From Flavobacterium suaedae (GTDB taxonomy: Bacteria > Bacteroidota > Bacteroidia > Flavobacteriales > Flavobacteriaceae): a stretch of 64,000 nucleotides of DNA. The stretch lies in the NCBI RefSeq assembly GCF_014642915.1, contig NZ_BMJE01000003.1, positions 62,001 to 126,000 on the forward strand, written 5' to 3'. Both the position numbers and the translations under genes were made by a program. The notes under the pieces are model-generated. The model saw only the letters and a program-made list of their open reading frames with translations. It made no database searches and was not told the DNA's origin. Positions 1-8,784 of the stretch are shown piece after piece (positions within the stretch are counted from its first letter, which is position 1; the number at the start of each line of letters is the position of its first letter).

Positions 1-2
1 AC

Positions 3-767
3 CAGGAAGCGGAACTTAAAGGTGTAGAAGAATTTGCTATTGAGTGTTCTATACTTAAAGTAGCGGTTTCGGAAGACATCCAGAATTGTTCTGATGAAGG
101 TATCCAAATATATGGTGGTATGGGCTTCTCTGAAGATACTCCAATGGAAAGTGCTTGGAGAGATGCACGTATTGCACGTATATATGAAGGTACAAACGAA
201 ATTAACCGTATGCTTTCGGTAGGAATGCTTATGAAAAAAGCAATGAAAGGTCATGTTGACTTTTTAGGTCCTGCAACTAAAGTAGGCGAAGAACTTATGG
301 GCATCCCTTCATTCGACACTCCTGACTACTCAGAGCTTTTTGCTGAGGAAAAAGAAATGATAGGCAAGCTGAAAAAAGTTTTCTTGATGGTTGCCGGTAG
401 TGCTGCACAAAAATACGGTCCGGATTTAGAAGAACACCAACAATTACTTATGGCTGCTGCTGATATTTTAATTGAAATATATATGGCAGAGTCTACCATA
501 CTACGTACCGAAAAACTCGCGAAAAGCAAAGGCGAAGAAAACGTAAAAGCACAAATTGAAATGGCTCAGTTATATCTTTACAATGCTGTTGATATTATAA
601 ACAGTAAAGGTAAAGAAGGAATAGCTTCTTTTGCGGAAGGTGATGAACAGCGTATGATGCTTATGGGCTTAAAGCGCTTTACAAAATATACTAATTTGCC
701 AAATGTAGCTGCTTTAAGAGAAACAATAGCAGCCAAGGTAATAGAAGAAAACAGTTATCCGTTTTAA
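3..767 (+). CDS. Acyl-CoA dehydrogenase, C-terminal part (5' end outside window)
   Basis: The reading frame is open from base 3, so the gene starts upstream of the window and about 254 C-terminal residues are present. Acyl-CoA dehydrogenases oxidise acyl-CoA to enoyl-CoA with FAD in fatty-acid beta-oxidation. The visible part carries the family's C-terminal helical signature: IQIYGGMGFSEDTPME followed by RDARIARIYEGTNEINR, which forms part of the FAD and substrate site. A further domain of about 130 residues after that signature matches the long acyl-CoA dehydrogenases common in Bacteroidota. A strong hairpin terminator follows 40 bases after the stop, so this is the last gene of its transcript. 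The substrate chain length cannot be told from this part. Confidence 0.93.
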   Translation, partial: QEAELKGVEEFAIECSILKVAVSEDIQNCSDEGIQIYGGMGFSEDTPMESAWRDARIARIYEGTNEINRMLSVGMLMKKAMKGHVDFLGPATKVGEELMGIPSFDTPDYSELFAEEKEMIGKLKKVFLMVAGSAAQKYGPDLEEHQQLLMAAADILIEIYMAESTILRTEKLAKSKGEENVKAQIEMAQLYLYNAVDIINSKGKEGIASFAEGDEQRMMLMGLKRFTKYTNLPNVAALRETIAAKVIEENSYPF

Positions 768-808
768 TAATATGGTTAACCGGGGTTTAGTTTAAGTTTA
801 TTAAAAAG

Positions 809-848
809 AAAATCCTGTGATATAATTATATCACAGGATTTTTTTATT
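809..848 (+). terminator. Rho-independent terminator after acyl-CoA dehydrogenase
   Basis: Perfect hairpin with arms AATCCTGTGATATAA and TTATATCACAGGATT (811-840) followed by a run of seven T. It lies just downstream of the plus-strand gene. Confidence 0.9.
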
Positions 849-867
849 TAAGCAAACATAATAATAA

Positions 868-906
868 AAATAACCGCTACCACTGTAAATACAGCAATAG
901 CGGTTA
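868..906 (-). terminator. Terminator for the minus-strand small-protein genes
   Basis: Inverted repeat TAACCGCTA (871-879) / TAGCGGTTA (898-906) with an inner CTGTAAATACAG stem. Read on the minus strand it is followed by ATTTTTATTATT. It sits 25 bases past the stop of the DUF5670-like gene. Confidence 0.65.
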
Positions 907-930
907 CCAGTAATTACTCTATAATATCAA

Positions 931-1086
931 CTATAACCTTTTGCCTCTAAAAAAGTTAAGTAAAATCATTGCTACAGCTATAAGCAATAATAAGTGAATT
1001 AAAGCTCCTCCTACAGCCATAACAAAGCTACCTAAAGCCCAAGCTATAATTAATAATAAAGCAATTACGTATAATAAATTTTTCAT
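931..1086 (-). CDS. Small two-helix membrane protein, lmo0937/DUF5670-like
   Basis: A 51-residue protein starting MKNLLYVIALLLIIAW and ending FFRGKRL. Two hydrophobic helices (about residues 3-19 and 23-44) are joined by a short GSFVMAVGG turn, and the tail is basic. This is the pattern of the lmo0937 family (DUF5670), small inner-membrane proteins widespread in Bacteroidota and often near stress genes; no biochemical role is known. It lies 27 bases downstream of the DUF4142 lipoprotein on the same strand and shares its terminator, so the two are probably co-transcribed. The family call rests on the residue pattern only. Confidence 0.75.
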   Translation of the reverse strand: MKNLLYVIALLLIIAWALGSFVMAVGGALIHLLLLIAVAMILLNFFRGKRL

Positions 1087-1113
1087 AGCATTTTTTATTT
1101 ATAGTATGTCTAA

Positions 1114-1701
1114 TTACATACTTTCCATTTTTTCTTTTAAGTCTTTCGCTTTAGCTAAATGTTCTCTTAGTTTAGGAAGAATATCAGCAGCCCAAGCTCT
1201 TACTTTTTCATTATTGGCTTCTTCAATACCTTCTTCTACCTCATCAATAGCTTCTTCATGATCTTTAATCATCATGTCAACATAATCATTAGCAAAATCC
1301 TCTCCTGATTCTTCTTTCAAATTTTCATAAGCCTTTTTCCCATCCTCTGTTAAATCCATTGGCAGTGATACATTCATCTCTTTTGCAATGGCTTTAAGTT
1401 CTTCATTTGCTTTGGTATGCTCTTCTACAAGCATTTCTGCATATGATTTAAGCGCCTGATTTTCTGATCTGTTTTCAACCAGTTTACCAAGTTCAATCTC
1501 TTTCATGTTTATTGCAGCAGCCTCAACAAGAAACTCTGAGTCATCTTCTTTAGCTTCATTTTCATCAAACTTCTCTTCGTTTTGCTCTTCTGCTACTTCA
1601 GCAGGATCGTTTTTATCTTCTTTACACGAAACAGTTCCTAACGACATTGTTAGTACCGCTGCTCCAAGAAGCATTTTCCCTAAAAATGGTCTCTTTTTCA
1701 T
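1114..1701 (-). CDS. DUF4142 lipoprotein
   Basis: A 195-residue lipoprotein. The signal peptide ends in lipobox LGTVSC (Cys26), followed by an acidic, disordered linker (about residues 28-56) and a helical DUF4142 domain (about 57-193). That domain is a ferritin-like four-helix bundle family, seen here through repeated amphipathic helices and the pattern EEHTKANEELKAIAKE and KDHEEAIDEVEEG. Members are extracytoplasmic and often linked to stress or envelope functions; the exact role is unknown. The lipid anchor suggests the outer membrane. It heads a probable operon with the 51-residue membrane protein. Confidence 0.85.
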   Translation of the reverse strand: MKKRPFLGKMLLGAAVLTMSLGTVSCKEDKNDPAEVAEEQNEEKFDENEAKEDDSEFLVEAAAINMKEIELGKLVENRSENQALKSYAEMLVEEHTKANEELKAIAKEMNVSLPMDLTEDGKKAYENLKEESGEDFANDYVDMMIKDHEEAIDEVEEGIEEANNEKVRAWAADILPKLREHLAKAKDLKEKMESM

Positions 1702-1822
1702 AATATGGTTATTTTATTTGGTTGAATTTTATATTAGCTAAATTACTACATCCGGCAGGTATTTGCTGTTAGTAATATCACAATTATTGTTATTGAAATA
1801 TTAAAACATCTAATTGAATTGT

Positions 1823-3025
1823 TTATCTGGTAAATGAAAAAAGCTCAGCATCTTTATTTTCTTTTCCTTGTATAAGGTCACGTATTATTTGTGCTGCGAT
1901 AACACTAAATGTAATTCCGTTCCCACCAAAACCCAAAGCAAAATAACTATTAGTTTTTTTCTTATAAGGACCTATATACGGTAAACCGTCTTTAGTGGAG
2001 CCAAAAGTTCCCGCCCAGCTAAACTCAGGAATAAAATTCAACTTGGGGAAAAGTCCATTTGCATCATCAGTAAGCTGTTTTGTTTTTCGTTTAAGCAATT
2101 CATCTCGTTTTCTAGGATTACTAAACTCCTCATCTCTTCCTCCTATTAATACTCTGTTATCTATAGTCGTTCTTATATACAGATAAGGATCTGCTGTATT
2201 CCAAATTAAAACCTCATCCTTCCAGAAATTCCTCTCATTATACTGTTCACTAACTACGGCATAAGTAGACAGTAAATCTACAATTGGCTTATCAATAAAC
2301 TCTACCACCTCATACCCTGTGGCATATACGAGTTTTTTGGCTTTTATAGTATAACCATTATCTGTTTTTAATACAACTCCGTCTTTTTTATGTGTAATAT
2401 CTTTAATGGGGCTTCTGTCATATACAGGAAACTCTTTTTTATCTGATTTATATCGTAATAATTCATGTGCCATTACATACGCATTGGTTTGCGCTCCATG
2501 GTGTGATAGTATAGCTCCATAAGATTTAATTCCATACTGGTCTTGTACTTCTTTCGGGGTAAGATAGTCTACTTTAAAACCGGCTTCTTTTCTTGCTTCA
2601 TATTCTTGCTTTAACCAATCAGCATCCTTTTTATACTTTGCGTAATACAGGCTTTTTTTCGACTCAAATTCTTCTACATTTAATTCCTTAGCAATATCCT
2701 CAAGATCATTTATAGCTTTATCACAAAGCTGGTAAGCCCTTTCGGCTTTTTCTTTCCCAATCATTTCTGATAATTTATAAAGCGGAACGTCTATTTCATA
2801 CTGCAATAAGGATGTACTGGCACTTGTACTGCCAAAACCTATAGTGCGGGCGTCTATAGTTACACATTTTATACCTTCTTTCGCTAAATGATACCGTACT
2901 AACGCTCCTGTTATACCTGCCCCCAGTATAACGACATCAGTAGTTATATCGTTTTCAAGTTTTAAATAATCATTAGGTATACCGTTTTTAACTATAGAGA
3001 AAGGATAGCCTGATTTTAAGTTCAT
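1823..3025 (-). CDS. FAD-dependent oxidoreductase, DAO family
   Basis: A 400-residue flavoprotein of the D-amino-acid oxidase (DAO) superfamily. The N-terminal Rossmann motif VVILGAGITG (Gly35-Gly40) binds the ADP part of FAD, and Asp58 in TIDAR is at the expected ribose-binding position. A C-terminal FAD segment has GLPYIGPY and GFGGNGITFS (about residues 350-375), typical of glycine and sarcosine oxidase-like enzymes. The SASTSLLQYEID stretch after the first motif resembles the gamma-glutamylputrescine oxidase type. It has no signal peptide, so it should be cytoplasmic. The substrate cannot be assigned. It appears to be a single-gene unit. Confidence 0.85.
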   Translation of the reverse strand: MNLKSGYPFSIVKNGIPNDYLKLENDITTDVVILGAGITGALVRYHLAKEGIKCVTIDARTIGFGSTSASTSLLQYEIDVPLYKLSEMIGKEKAERAYQLCDKAINDLEDIAKELNVEEFESKKSLYYAKYKKDADWLKQEYEARKEAGFKVDYLTPKEVQDQYGIKSYGAILSHHGAQTNAYVMAHELLRYKSDKKEFPVYDRSPIKDITHKKDGVVLKTDNGYTIKAKKLVYATGYEVVEFIDKPIVDLLSTYAVVSEQYNERNFWKDEVLIWNTADPYLYIRTTIDNRVLIGGRDEEFSNPRKRDELLKRKTKQLTDDANGLFPKLNFIPEFSWAGTFGSTKDGLPYIGPYKKKTNSYFALGFGGNGITFSVIAAQIIRDLIQGKENKDAELFSFTR

Positions 3026-3143
3026 AGAGTAGCTTGTTTTACTATAAAATTACCTATTTAAACCAATTGTTAACCCTGCCATACATAATTATATAATATA
3101 TTTAACTATTGTTGAAATATGTATTACATAAGCAAAAAAGTAA

Positions 3144-3151
3144 TAGTTTTG
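3144..3151 (+). promoter_or_regulatory. Putative TAnnTTTG promoter element
   Basis: TAGTTTTG matches the Bacteroidota -7 consensus and lies 20 bases before the start of the LETM1-like gene. No convincing -33 element at the usual distance was seen. Confidence 0.4.
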
Positions 3152-3170
3152 CAGTATTACAAATACAACC

Positions 3171-4370
3171 ATGATTAACCCTTCTGCAAACGGATGGATA
3201 GATAAGTTTTTTGTTAGGCTGAAAACTAAACTGCCTGAAAACACTCCTACCCACGATTTTTACAGAGCCATAAGAGATACCGGTTTTATATATGGCTACA
3301 TACCGACATGTAAACAACTGGACGAAAAAGAAACTAAAGGGTGTACTGATGAGGAAATAACAAAAGTTACATTACTATATACCCTTTACGAACTTTACAG
3401 GCTTGTTGCTAAAAATGATGATACTAATGCCTTTATAAAACATGCCATTCTTTTTTATAAACATATGACTCCTGAAGGATATAGTTTTTTAAAAAAAGTA
3501 TTACCCACATCGCCGGGTAGCAGAGAACTGGAAGGCATTTTAGACCAAAGGGTAAAAACCAATGACAATATTATAAGCCGTAACTTTTCTCATGTGCTTA
3601 CTAATGCTTTGCTTTTTATTGATGTTTTAGCATTTAAGCACTACCTGACTGAAGGGAAAATTAATGATGGCTATTTAAAGAAGCTCGAAGAAACAACAGT
3701 GAGTTTGGCATCATTAGCTTTAAAAACTAAATTAAATAAAACTACTTACGACGATTTATTAATAAAGCTACTGGAATCATCTGTAAGGTATATTAAAACC
3801 GGCAGGATTAATATAAATAATATAGAAGAACTTAGTTTAGACTATTTTACTGATGAACTGGAACATTTATATTTTGTAGATACCTCCAGCATGGCAATAT
3901 GGAGTGATAAAAAAGTAGAAGCGGAAGAATTGGAATTTTTATATAACTTGGGCAATAAACTACAGCTTGATGACAGTGTAATTACAGAAAGTATTGCTGA
4001 TTTTGATGTTTTTGTAAAAACCAATCGTGAAAATATTCATTACTTTAAGTACTCTAATCCTGTAAAACATTTTTACAACCATGCATCTCAAAATGTAACA
4101 TTACTTATAAACCGTAATAAAAACAGGTTAATTAAAGAACTTTCTAATAACGGGGAGCTTGTGGTACTCCTTACCCACTCTACTCACCGTAGTTTACAAC
4201 CAGCAGAGAAGAAAAAAGTAAAAAAACAACTACTGGAAATATGTAAAACAGTACCGTCGTTAACTATATTTTTATTACCGGGCGGTAGTTTATTACTACC
4301 CTTGCTAATTAAATTTATACCGAAATTGTTACCTACGGTTTTTAATGAAAATCTTGATAATGAAGAATAA
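3171..4370 (+). CDS. LETM1-related protein
   Basis: A 399-residue protein, mostly helical, without a signal peptide. The last 70 residues hold the recognisable part: SLQPAEKKKVKKQLLEI, then KTVPSLTIFLLPGG, LLLPLLIKF and PKLLP. This is the core helix-hydrophobic pattern of the LETM1 domain, which in mitochondria forms an inner-membrane K+/H+ or Ca2+/H+ exchanger. Flavobacterial homologues are listed as LETM1-related, biofilm-associated proteins. The N-terminal 320 residues have no motif I recognise. It is monocistronic, ending in a strong bidirectional terminator. Whether it moves ions is unproven. Confidence 0.75.
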   Translation: MINPSANGWIDKFFVRLKTKLPENTPTHDFYRAIRDTGFIYGYIPTCKQLDEKETKGCTDEEITKVTLLYTLYELYRLVAKNDDTNAFIKHAILFYKHMTPEGYSFLKKVLPTSPGSRELEGILDQRVKTNDNIISRNFSHVLTNALLFIDVLAFKHYLTEGKINDGYLKKLEETTVSLASLALKTKLNKTTYDDLLIKLLESSVRYIKTGRININNIEELSLDYFTDELEHLYFVDTSSMAIWSDKKVEAEELEFLYNLGNKLQLDDSVITESIADFDVFVKTNRENIHYFKYSNPVKHFYNHASQNVTLLINRNKNRLIKELSNNGELVVLLTHSTHRSLQPAEKKKVKKQLLEICKTVPSLTIFLLPGGSLLLPLLIKFIPKLLPTVFNENLDNEE

Positions 4371-4406
4371 AAAAAATCCCTAAGCATTGCTTAGGGATTT
4401 TTTTAT
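4371..4406. terminator. Bidirectional terminator between convergent genes
   Basis: Hairpin AATCCCTAAGC / GCTTAGGGATT (about 4375-4399) flanked by A-rich sequence on the left and seven T on the right. It can serve the LETM1-like gene (+) and the carbonic anhydrase (-). Confidence 0.9.
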
Positions 4407-4422
4407 AGGTTAAAATGACTAA

Positions 4423-5061
4423 TTAAAAAACAAGGCGATCTACTTTATCTAAATCATTATTGTCACAAAAGTTTACTTCAAGGTCTTTTACAATACCGGT
4501 ATCAAGACCGTAAACCCAACCGTGAAGACAAAGTTCCTGCCCGTTTTTCCATGCAGACTGTACTATAGAGGTTTTAGCTAAATCGCAAACCTGTTCTTTT
4601 ACATTTATTTCCACAAAAGCATCAAAACGTTTCTTTTCGTCAATTATAGAGTCTAAATACGCTCTGTGATGCCTGTACACATCTTTAATATGTCTAATCC
4701 AGTTATCGATTACCCCGATAGACTGATTGCCCATGGCAGCATTAACACCACCACAACCGTAATGTCCGCATACTATAACGTGCTTTACTTTTAGCGCATT
4801 AACAGCATAATCCAATACACTAAGCATATTCATATCAGAATGTACTACCATATTGGCAATATTTCTGTGTACAAATACTTCTCCCGGTTGTGCTCCTATA
4901 ATTTCATTTGCAGGAACACGACTATCCGAACAACCAATCCATAAAAGTGGTGGCGACTGCCCTTGTGCCAGTTTATTGAAAAATTCAGGGTCTTTCGCAA
5001 GTTTTGTTTCAGACCACGCTTTGTTATTTTCTAATATTTTTTTATAAAATTCTGAGCCCAT
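4423..5061 (-). CDS. can: Beta-class carbonic anhydrase
   Basis: A 212-residue cytoplasmic enzyme that interconverts CO2 and bicarbonate. All zinc ligands and the catalytic dyad are visible: Cys44, Asp46 and Arg48 in GCSDSRVP, and His100 and Cys103 in CGHYGCGG. Length and layout match E. coli Can. It begins 23 bases after the stop of the SulP transporter on the same strand, so the two form an operon. The pairing suggests that the transporter handles bicarbonate or that the enzyme balances it inside the cell. The fold and activity are near certain; the link to the transporter is inference from context. Confidence 0.96.
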   Translation of the reverse strand: MGSEFYKKILENNKAWSETKLAKDPEFFNKLAQGQSPPLLWIGCSDSRVPANEIIGAQPGEVFVHRNIANMVVHSDMNMLSVLDYAVNALKVKHVIVCGHYGCGGVNAAMGNQSIGVIDNWIRHIKDVYRHHRAYLDSIIDEKKRFDAFVEINVKEQVCDLAKTSIVQSAWKNGQELCLHGWVYGLDTGIVKDLEVNFCDNNDLDKVDRLVF

Positions 5062-5084
5062 TTTTTTTCTCTGTTTAAGTTGTA

Positions 5085-6719
5085 TTAATAAACGTCTTGT
5101 TTCTCTTTTCTGTTATTCTCTTTATCATCATTATGAGTAACAAAAACATTATTGTTATCTGAATTTTGTAATTCATACTCGGTTTTAAAACCAATCAGCT
5201 TTACATCTATATTTTCTTCTTTAGCTTTTACTCTGGCAAACTCTTCTATAAGGTCGAGTACATCATAAGCTATATATACCGTTTCAGAAGCATCAATAAT
5301 TACTTTAGAGTTCCCCGGAATGTCTTTTAGCGTAGTTTTAATTGCTGCTTTATTAAGAAAAGAAACCTCCTGCGCCAGGTCTATGTGTATTTCATCGCCT
5401 TCCATATATTCTTCTTTTCTAAAGTTATATGCACGTTTTAAATTCCCCCTAAGAATAAATAATATACTAATTATCATACCCAATGCAACCCCTCTTAATA
5501 AATCAGTAAGTACTACCGCTAAAAGCGTTGCTATAAATGGAACAAACTGGTATATACCTTTACTCCAAAAGTGTTTAAGTTTAGCCGGTTTTGCCAGTTT
5601 ATAACCTATAACCAGCAGTACTGCTGCCAGTGTAGCAAATGGTATTTTATTAAGTAAAGTAGGTATTGCCAACACACATATTAATAATAATATACCGTGT
5701 ATTACAGCAGACATTTTTGTTTTAGCACCACTACTGGCGTTAGCTGTTGAACGTACCACTACGGATGTGATAGGTAATCCTCCTATAAGTCCGCTAATCA
5801 TATTACCAACCCCTTGTGCTTTAAGCTCTCTGTTAGTATCTGTATATCGCTTATGCGGATCCATTCTATCTGAAGCCTCAATACATAAAAGTGTTTCTAT
5901 AGAAGCAACTACAGTAATAGTGGCTGCTGTAAGCCATACTTCATAATTAGTAATTATAGAAAAATCAGGAGTAGCAATAATATTTTTAATATCTTCAAAA
6001 GACTCTGGTACAGGCAGGGTAACTAAATGCGATCTTCCTAAAGCCCAGTCACTCCCCATACTCATAAATATTTCATTTAAAACAATTCCTGATATTACCG
6101 CAACAAGTGCCCCTGGTAATAGCTTGAGCTTTTTTAATGCTGCTACATTTTCCCATAATACAAGTATTATTATAGATATAACCGAAATTATTACCGCTCC
6201 CATCTCAAAACGGCTTATAATTTGGGGAATGTCTGAAAAAGGGTTACCTCCGTCTAACCTGAAAAGCGATTCTGTTCCTTCAAATCCTCCTGCATCATAC
6301 CCTACAGCATGCTCCATTTGGTTAATAATTATTATAACCCCGATACCGGCAAGCATACCTTCAATTACATTAGAAGGGAAATAATTAGATATACTACCTG
6401 CCCTTATAAAGCCTAATATTAATTGAAACACTCCTGAAAAGAAAACTGCTACCAAAAAGGCTTCGAATGAGCCAAGAGTAGCTATGGCTGTTAATACAAT
6501 AGCTATAAGCCCCGCAGCAGGACCGGATACACTAATATGTGAGTTACTTAATGAGCCGATAATTATACCCCCAATTATCCCTGATAGTATTCCTGATAAT
6601 GGTGGTGCTCCTGAGGCTAATGCAATACCTAAACACAATGGTAATGCAACTAAAAAAACAACTAAGCCTGATGGAAAATCGGCTTTAAGGTTAGCAAAAA
6701 GATTTACTTTTTTAGACAT
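5085..6719 (-). CDS. SulP-family anion transporter with STAS domain
   Basis: A 544-residue inner-membrane transporter. Many hydrophobic segments fill residues 15-430, beginning with the SulP signature FPSGLVVFLVALPLCLGIAL and HISVSGPAAGL. A cytoplasmic STAS domain follows at about residues 445-525. SulP proteins move sulfate, bicarbonate or dicarboxylates. Being co-transcribed with a beta carbonic anhydrase, this one is most simply a bicarbonate transporter of the BicA-like kind. The last 20 residues are charged and low in complexity. Substrate assignment is inference. Confidence 0.9.
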   Translation of the reverse strand: MSKKVNLFANLKADFPSGLVVFLVALPLCLGIALASGAPPLSGILSGIIGGIIIGSLSNSHISVSGPAAGLIAIVLTAIATLGSFEAFLVAVFFSGVFQLILGFIRAGSISNYFPSNVIEGMLAGIGVIIIINQMEHAVGYDAGGFEGTESLFRLDGGNPFSDIPQIISRFEMGAVIISVISIIILVLWENVAALKKLKLLPGALVAVISGIVLNEIFMSMGSDWALGRSHLVTLPVPESFEDIKNIIATPDFSIITNYEVWLTAATITVVASIETLLCIEASDRMDPHKRYTDTNRELKAQGVGNMISGLIGGLPITSVVVRSTANASSGAKTKMSAVIHGILLLICVLAIPTLLNKIPFATLAAVLLVIGYKLAKPAKLKHFWSKGIYQFVPFIATLLAVVLTDLLRGVALGMIISILFILRGNLKRAYNFRKEEYMEGDEIHIDLAQEVSFLNKAAIKTTLKDIPGNSKVIIDASETVYIAYDVLDLIEEFARVKAKEENIDVKLIGFKTEYELQNSDNNNVFVTHNDDKENNRKEKQDVY

Positions 6720-6799
6720 GATAAAATATAATATAGTTAGTATGCAGGGTGCTGTAGTTGTACTACGCCCCTATGCTTTTACTTGTAAAAGGTGAATGG

Positions 6800-7090
6800 T
6801 TATATTATATTTTGCTCAGGAGGCGGTAAAAAAATATCTCCAAAGACAAGTTTATGTCTAAGGAGATATTCTGTATTTATTTGTGATTTTTTTTCTGATT
6901 TTTCTATCATGAAGGAAAAAGTAAACTCATTAAGACCTGCTTTAATTTCCTGCAACTCCTTGTGTACTTCTTCTTCATTTAAATTATAAGCAACAGATAC
7001 ATCTGCATCATCCTGCACCAAACTAACAATAGTTGGCGTTGCCAAAAATGACAAAAAGATTAACAGTAGTATATTTACTAGTAATTTCAT
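6800..7090 (-). CDS. Small secreted or anchored hypothetical protein
   Basis: A 96-residue protein of unknown function. It begins with a hydrophobic stretch (residues 3-25) that may be a signal peptide or anchor, followed by an acidic helix (EEEVHKELQEIKAG) and a C-terminal LPPPEQ. It lies upstream of the SulP gene with an 80-base gap, so read-through into the transporter operon is possible. Codon usage and the conserved-looking start support a real gene, but I recognise no family. Confidence 0.6.
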   Translation of the reverse strand: MKLLVNILLLIFLSFLATPTIVSLVQDDADVSVAYNLNEEEVHKELQEIKAGLNEFTFSFMIEKSEKKSQINTEYLLRHKLVFGDIFLPPPEQNII

Positions 7091-7157
7091 TACGGCTAAG
7101 GTAATTATTTTCTTGAAGATAGTTTTAAGAAAAAGCCGTAAAATAAGAGATTATCTG

Positions 7158-7658
7158 TTAAATCTCTTCATCACACCATGCCTTCATCATCCACATGGTT
7201 TTCTCTTGCTCTGTAATAAAATCACTCATCATAGAGTTTGTTCCTTCGTCTTCAATTTTATCTGTCTCTTCAAGAATAACACGCTCTATCTTTAATAAGT
7301 CTGTAAGTGAAGATATTATAAGCTGTACAGCATCCTCATCTTTAGAAACATCTTTACCAATTTCAAGTCTGTTGTTAGATAAATAATCTTCAAAAGTATG
7401 TAATGGTGTACCTCCAAGCGTTAGTACTCTCTCCGCTATCTCGTCAATTTTAACTTGTGCGTCGTTATAAAGTTCTTCAAACTTTGGGTGAAGGTCAAAA
7501 AACCTTTTACCTTTAATATTCCAGTGAATACCACGCAGGTTTTGATAATATACTTGAAAGTTAGATAAAAGGATATTTAATTCGGCTGCAATTACACCTG
7601 TTTCTTTTACTGGTAACCCTAAAGCATTGGTTGCTTCAGTTTTTTCTTTTGTGTCCAT
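7158..7658 (-). CDS. dps: Dps family ferritin-like DNA-protection protein
   Basis: A 166-residue Dps. It stores iron and detoxifies peroxide as a dodecamer, shielding DNA. The inter-subunit ferroxidase ligands line up with E. coli Dps: His45, His57, Glu61, Asp72 and Glu76, with Trp46 next to the first His and the family motif LRGIHWNIKG. The gene is divergently transcribed from an OxyR-type regulator 118 bases away, the classic arrangement for peroxide control. The N-terminal tail is short, so DNA binding may be weak. Confidence 0.95.
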   Translation of the reverse strand: MDTKEKTEATNALGLPVKETGVIAAELNILLSNFQVYYQNLRGIHWNIKGKRFFDLHPKFEELYNDAQVKIDEIAERVLTLGGTPLHTFEDYLSNNRLEIGKDVSKDEDAVQLIISSLTDLLKIERVILEETDKIEDEGTNSMMSDFITEQEKTMWMMKAWCDEEI

Positions 7659-7725
7659 AAATGAAATTTTATTATTAATTGTAAGTTTTTTACGTAATAA
7701 ATTTAAACAAATTTAGTCAGAAAAA

Positions 7726-7744
7726 CTATAGCCGTTATCGATAG
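7726..7744. promoter_or_regulatory. Possible OxyR operator between dps and oxyR
   Basis: The divergent intergenic space (7659-7776) contains the inverted repeat CTATAG-N7-CGATAG, with an inner TATCGATA palindrome. CTAT/ATAG half-sites and dyads of this size are typical of LysR/OxyR operators, though spacing differs from the E. coli OxyR consensus. This is weak evidence. Confidence 0.3.
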
Positions 7745-7776
7745 ATTTTATAATTTTATCATAAAAATTTATAATA

Positions 7777-8724
7777 ATGACAATAACCCAACTGCAATAT
7801 GTGCTGGCTGTTGCCGAACACAAAAACTTTACTCTTGCTGCTGAAAAATGTTTTGTAACACAACCTACACTTAGTATGCAGATTCAAAAACTTGAAGAAG
7901 AACTGGATGTACAAATTTTTGACAGAAGTAAGAAACCTATACAGCTTACTGATGTTGGAGAACAAATAGTAAATCAGGCAAAAAATATAGTAAGTGAATC
8001 AGGAAGAATAAAAGATATTGTAGACCAACAAAAAGGTTATATAGGCGGAGATTTTAAAGTAGGCATTATACCTACTATTATGCCTACCCTACTGCCTATG
8101 TTTATGCATAATTTTATAAAGAAGTACCCTAAGGTTAATTTAATTATAGAAGAGCGCACTACCGAGGAAATTATTAAAATGATTAAAAACGGGCAGCTTG
8201 ACGCCGCTATTGCAGCAACGCCGCTTGATGAAGAGACTATTAAGGAAGTAGTTTTATACTATGAACCTTTTGTAGCGTATGTTCCTGAAAGTATGCCACC
8301 TTTTGATAAAAAGGAACTTGATGTTAATGATTTAAGTTCTAATCTTAACCACTTGTTATTGTTACAGGACGGGCATTGTTTCCGTAATAATATTTTAAAC
8401 TTATGTAAAGCAAAAAGTTTAGATGTTGACAGTCACTTCCAGATAGAAAGCGGAAGCTTTGAAACTTTGGTAAAACTGGCTGATGAAGGGCTTGGTATGA
8501 CGTTGCTGCCTTACCTGCACACACTTGATATGAATGAAAAGGCTATGGCTAAACTACGTCACTTTAAATCGCCAAGACCATCACGTGAGGTTAGTTTAAT
8601 ATACTCTAAAAAAGAGCTTAAACTACATATTATAGAAGCACTGAGAAATACTATAGCAGGCGTAGTAAAAGGGGCTATTACTTTTCAGGATGTAGAAATT
8701 ACCAGCCCCTTACAAGCTAAATAA
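7777..8724 (+). CDS. oxyR: OxyR-type LysR transcriptional regulator
   Basis: A 315-residue LysR regulator: winged helix-turn-helix at residues 1-60 (MTITQLQYVLAVAEHKNF) and a substrate-binding-like sensor at about 90-300. The redox centre of OxyR is present: Cys201 in DGHCFR and Cys210, nine residues apart as in E. coli Cys199/Cys208. Peroxide should form a disulfide between them and switch on dps and other defence genes. It is divergent from dps and ends in its own terminator. Confidence 0.93.
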   Translation: MTITQLQYVLAVAEHKNFTLAAEKCFVTQPTLSMQIQKLEEELDVQIFDRSKKPIQLTDVGEQIVNQAKNIVSESGRIKDIVDQQKGYIGGDFKVGIIPTIMPTLLPMFMHNFIKKYPKVNLIIEERTTEEIIKMIKNGQLDAAIAATPLDEETIKEVVLYYEPFVAYVPESMPPFDKKELDVNDLSSNLNHLLLLQDGHCFRNNILNLCKAKSLDVDSHFQIESGSFETLVKLADEGLGMTLLPYLHTLDMNEKAMAKLRHFKSPRPSREVSLIYSKKELKLHIIEALRNTIAGVVKGAITFQDVEITSPLQAK

Positions 8725-8754
8725 CAACTTGTAATATTTTTATTTATTAAATAC

Positions 8755-8783
8755 AAAAAGGAGCTATAAAGCTCCTTTTCTAT
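8755..8783. terminator. Terminator after oxyR, usable on both strands
   Basis: Hairpin AAAAGGAGC / GCTCCTTTT (8757-8779) between the oxyR stop and the convergent small gene. T-rich tracts flank it in both directions. Confidence 0.85.
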
Positions 8784-8784
8784 T

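Noticed and set aside
1750..1768. Sigma-54-like GGCAGG...TTGC
   Set aside because: Spacing between GG and GC is 9 rather than 10 bases and no plus-strand gene follows.
5320..6795. Open plus-strand frames of 86-103 codons opposite the SulP gene
   Set aside because: They mirror a transporter with clear family motifs; their composition (Ser/Ile-rich, no recognised motifs) is that of an antisense shadow.
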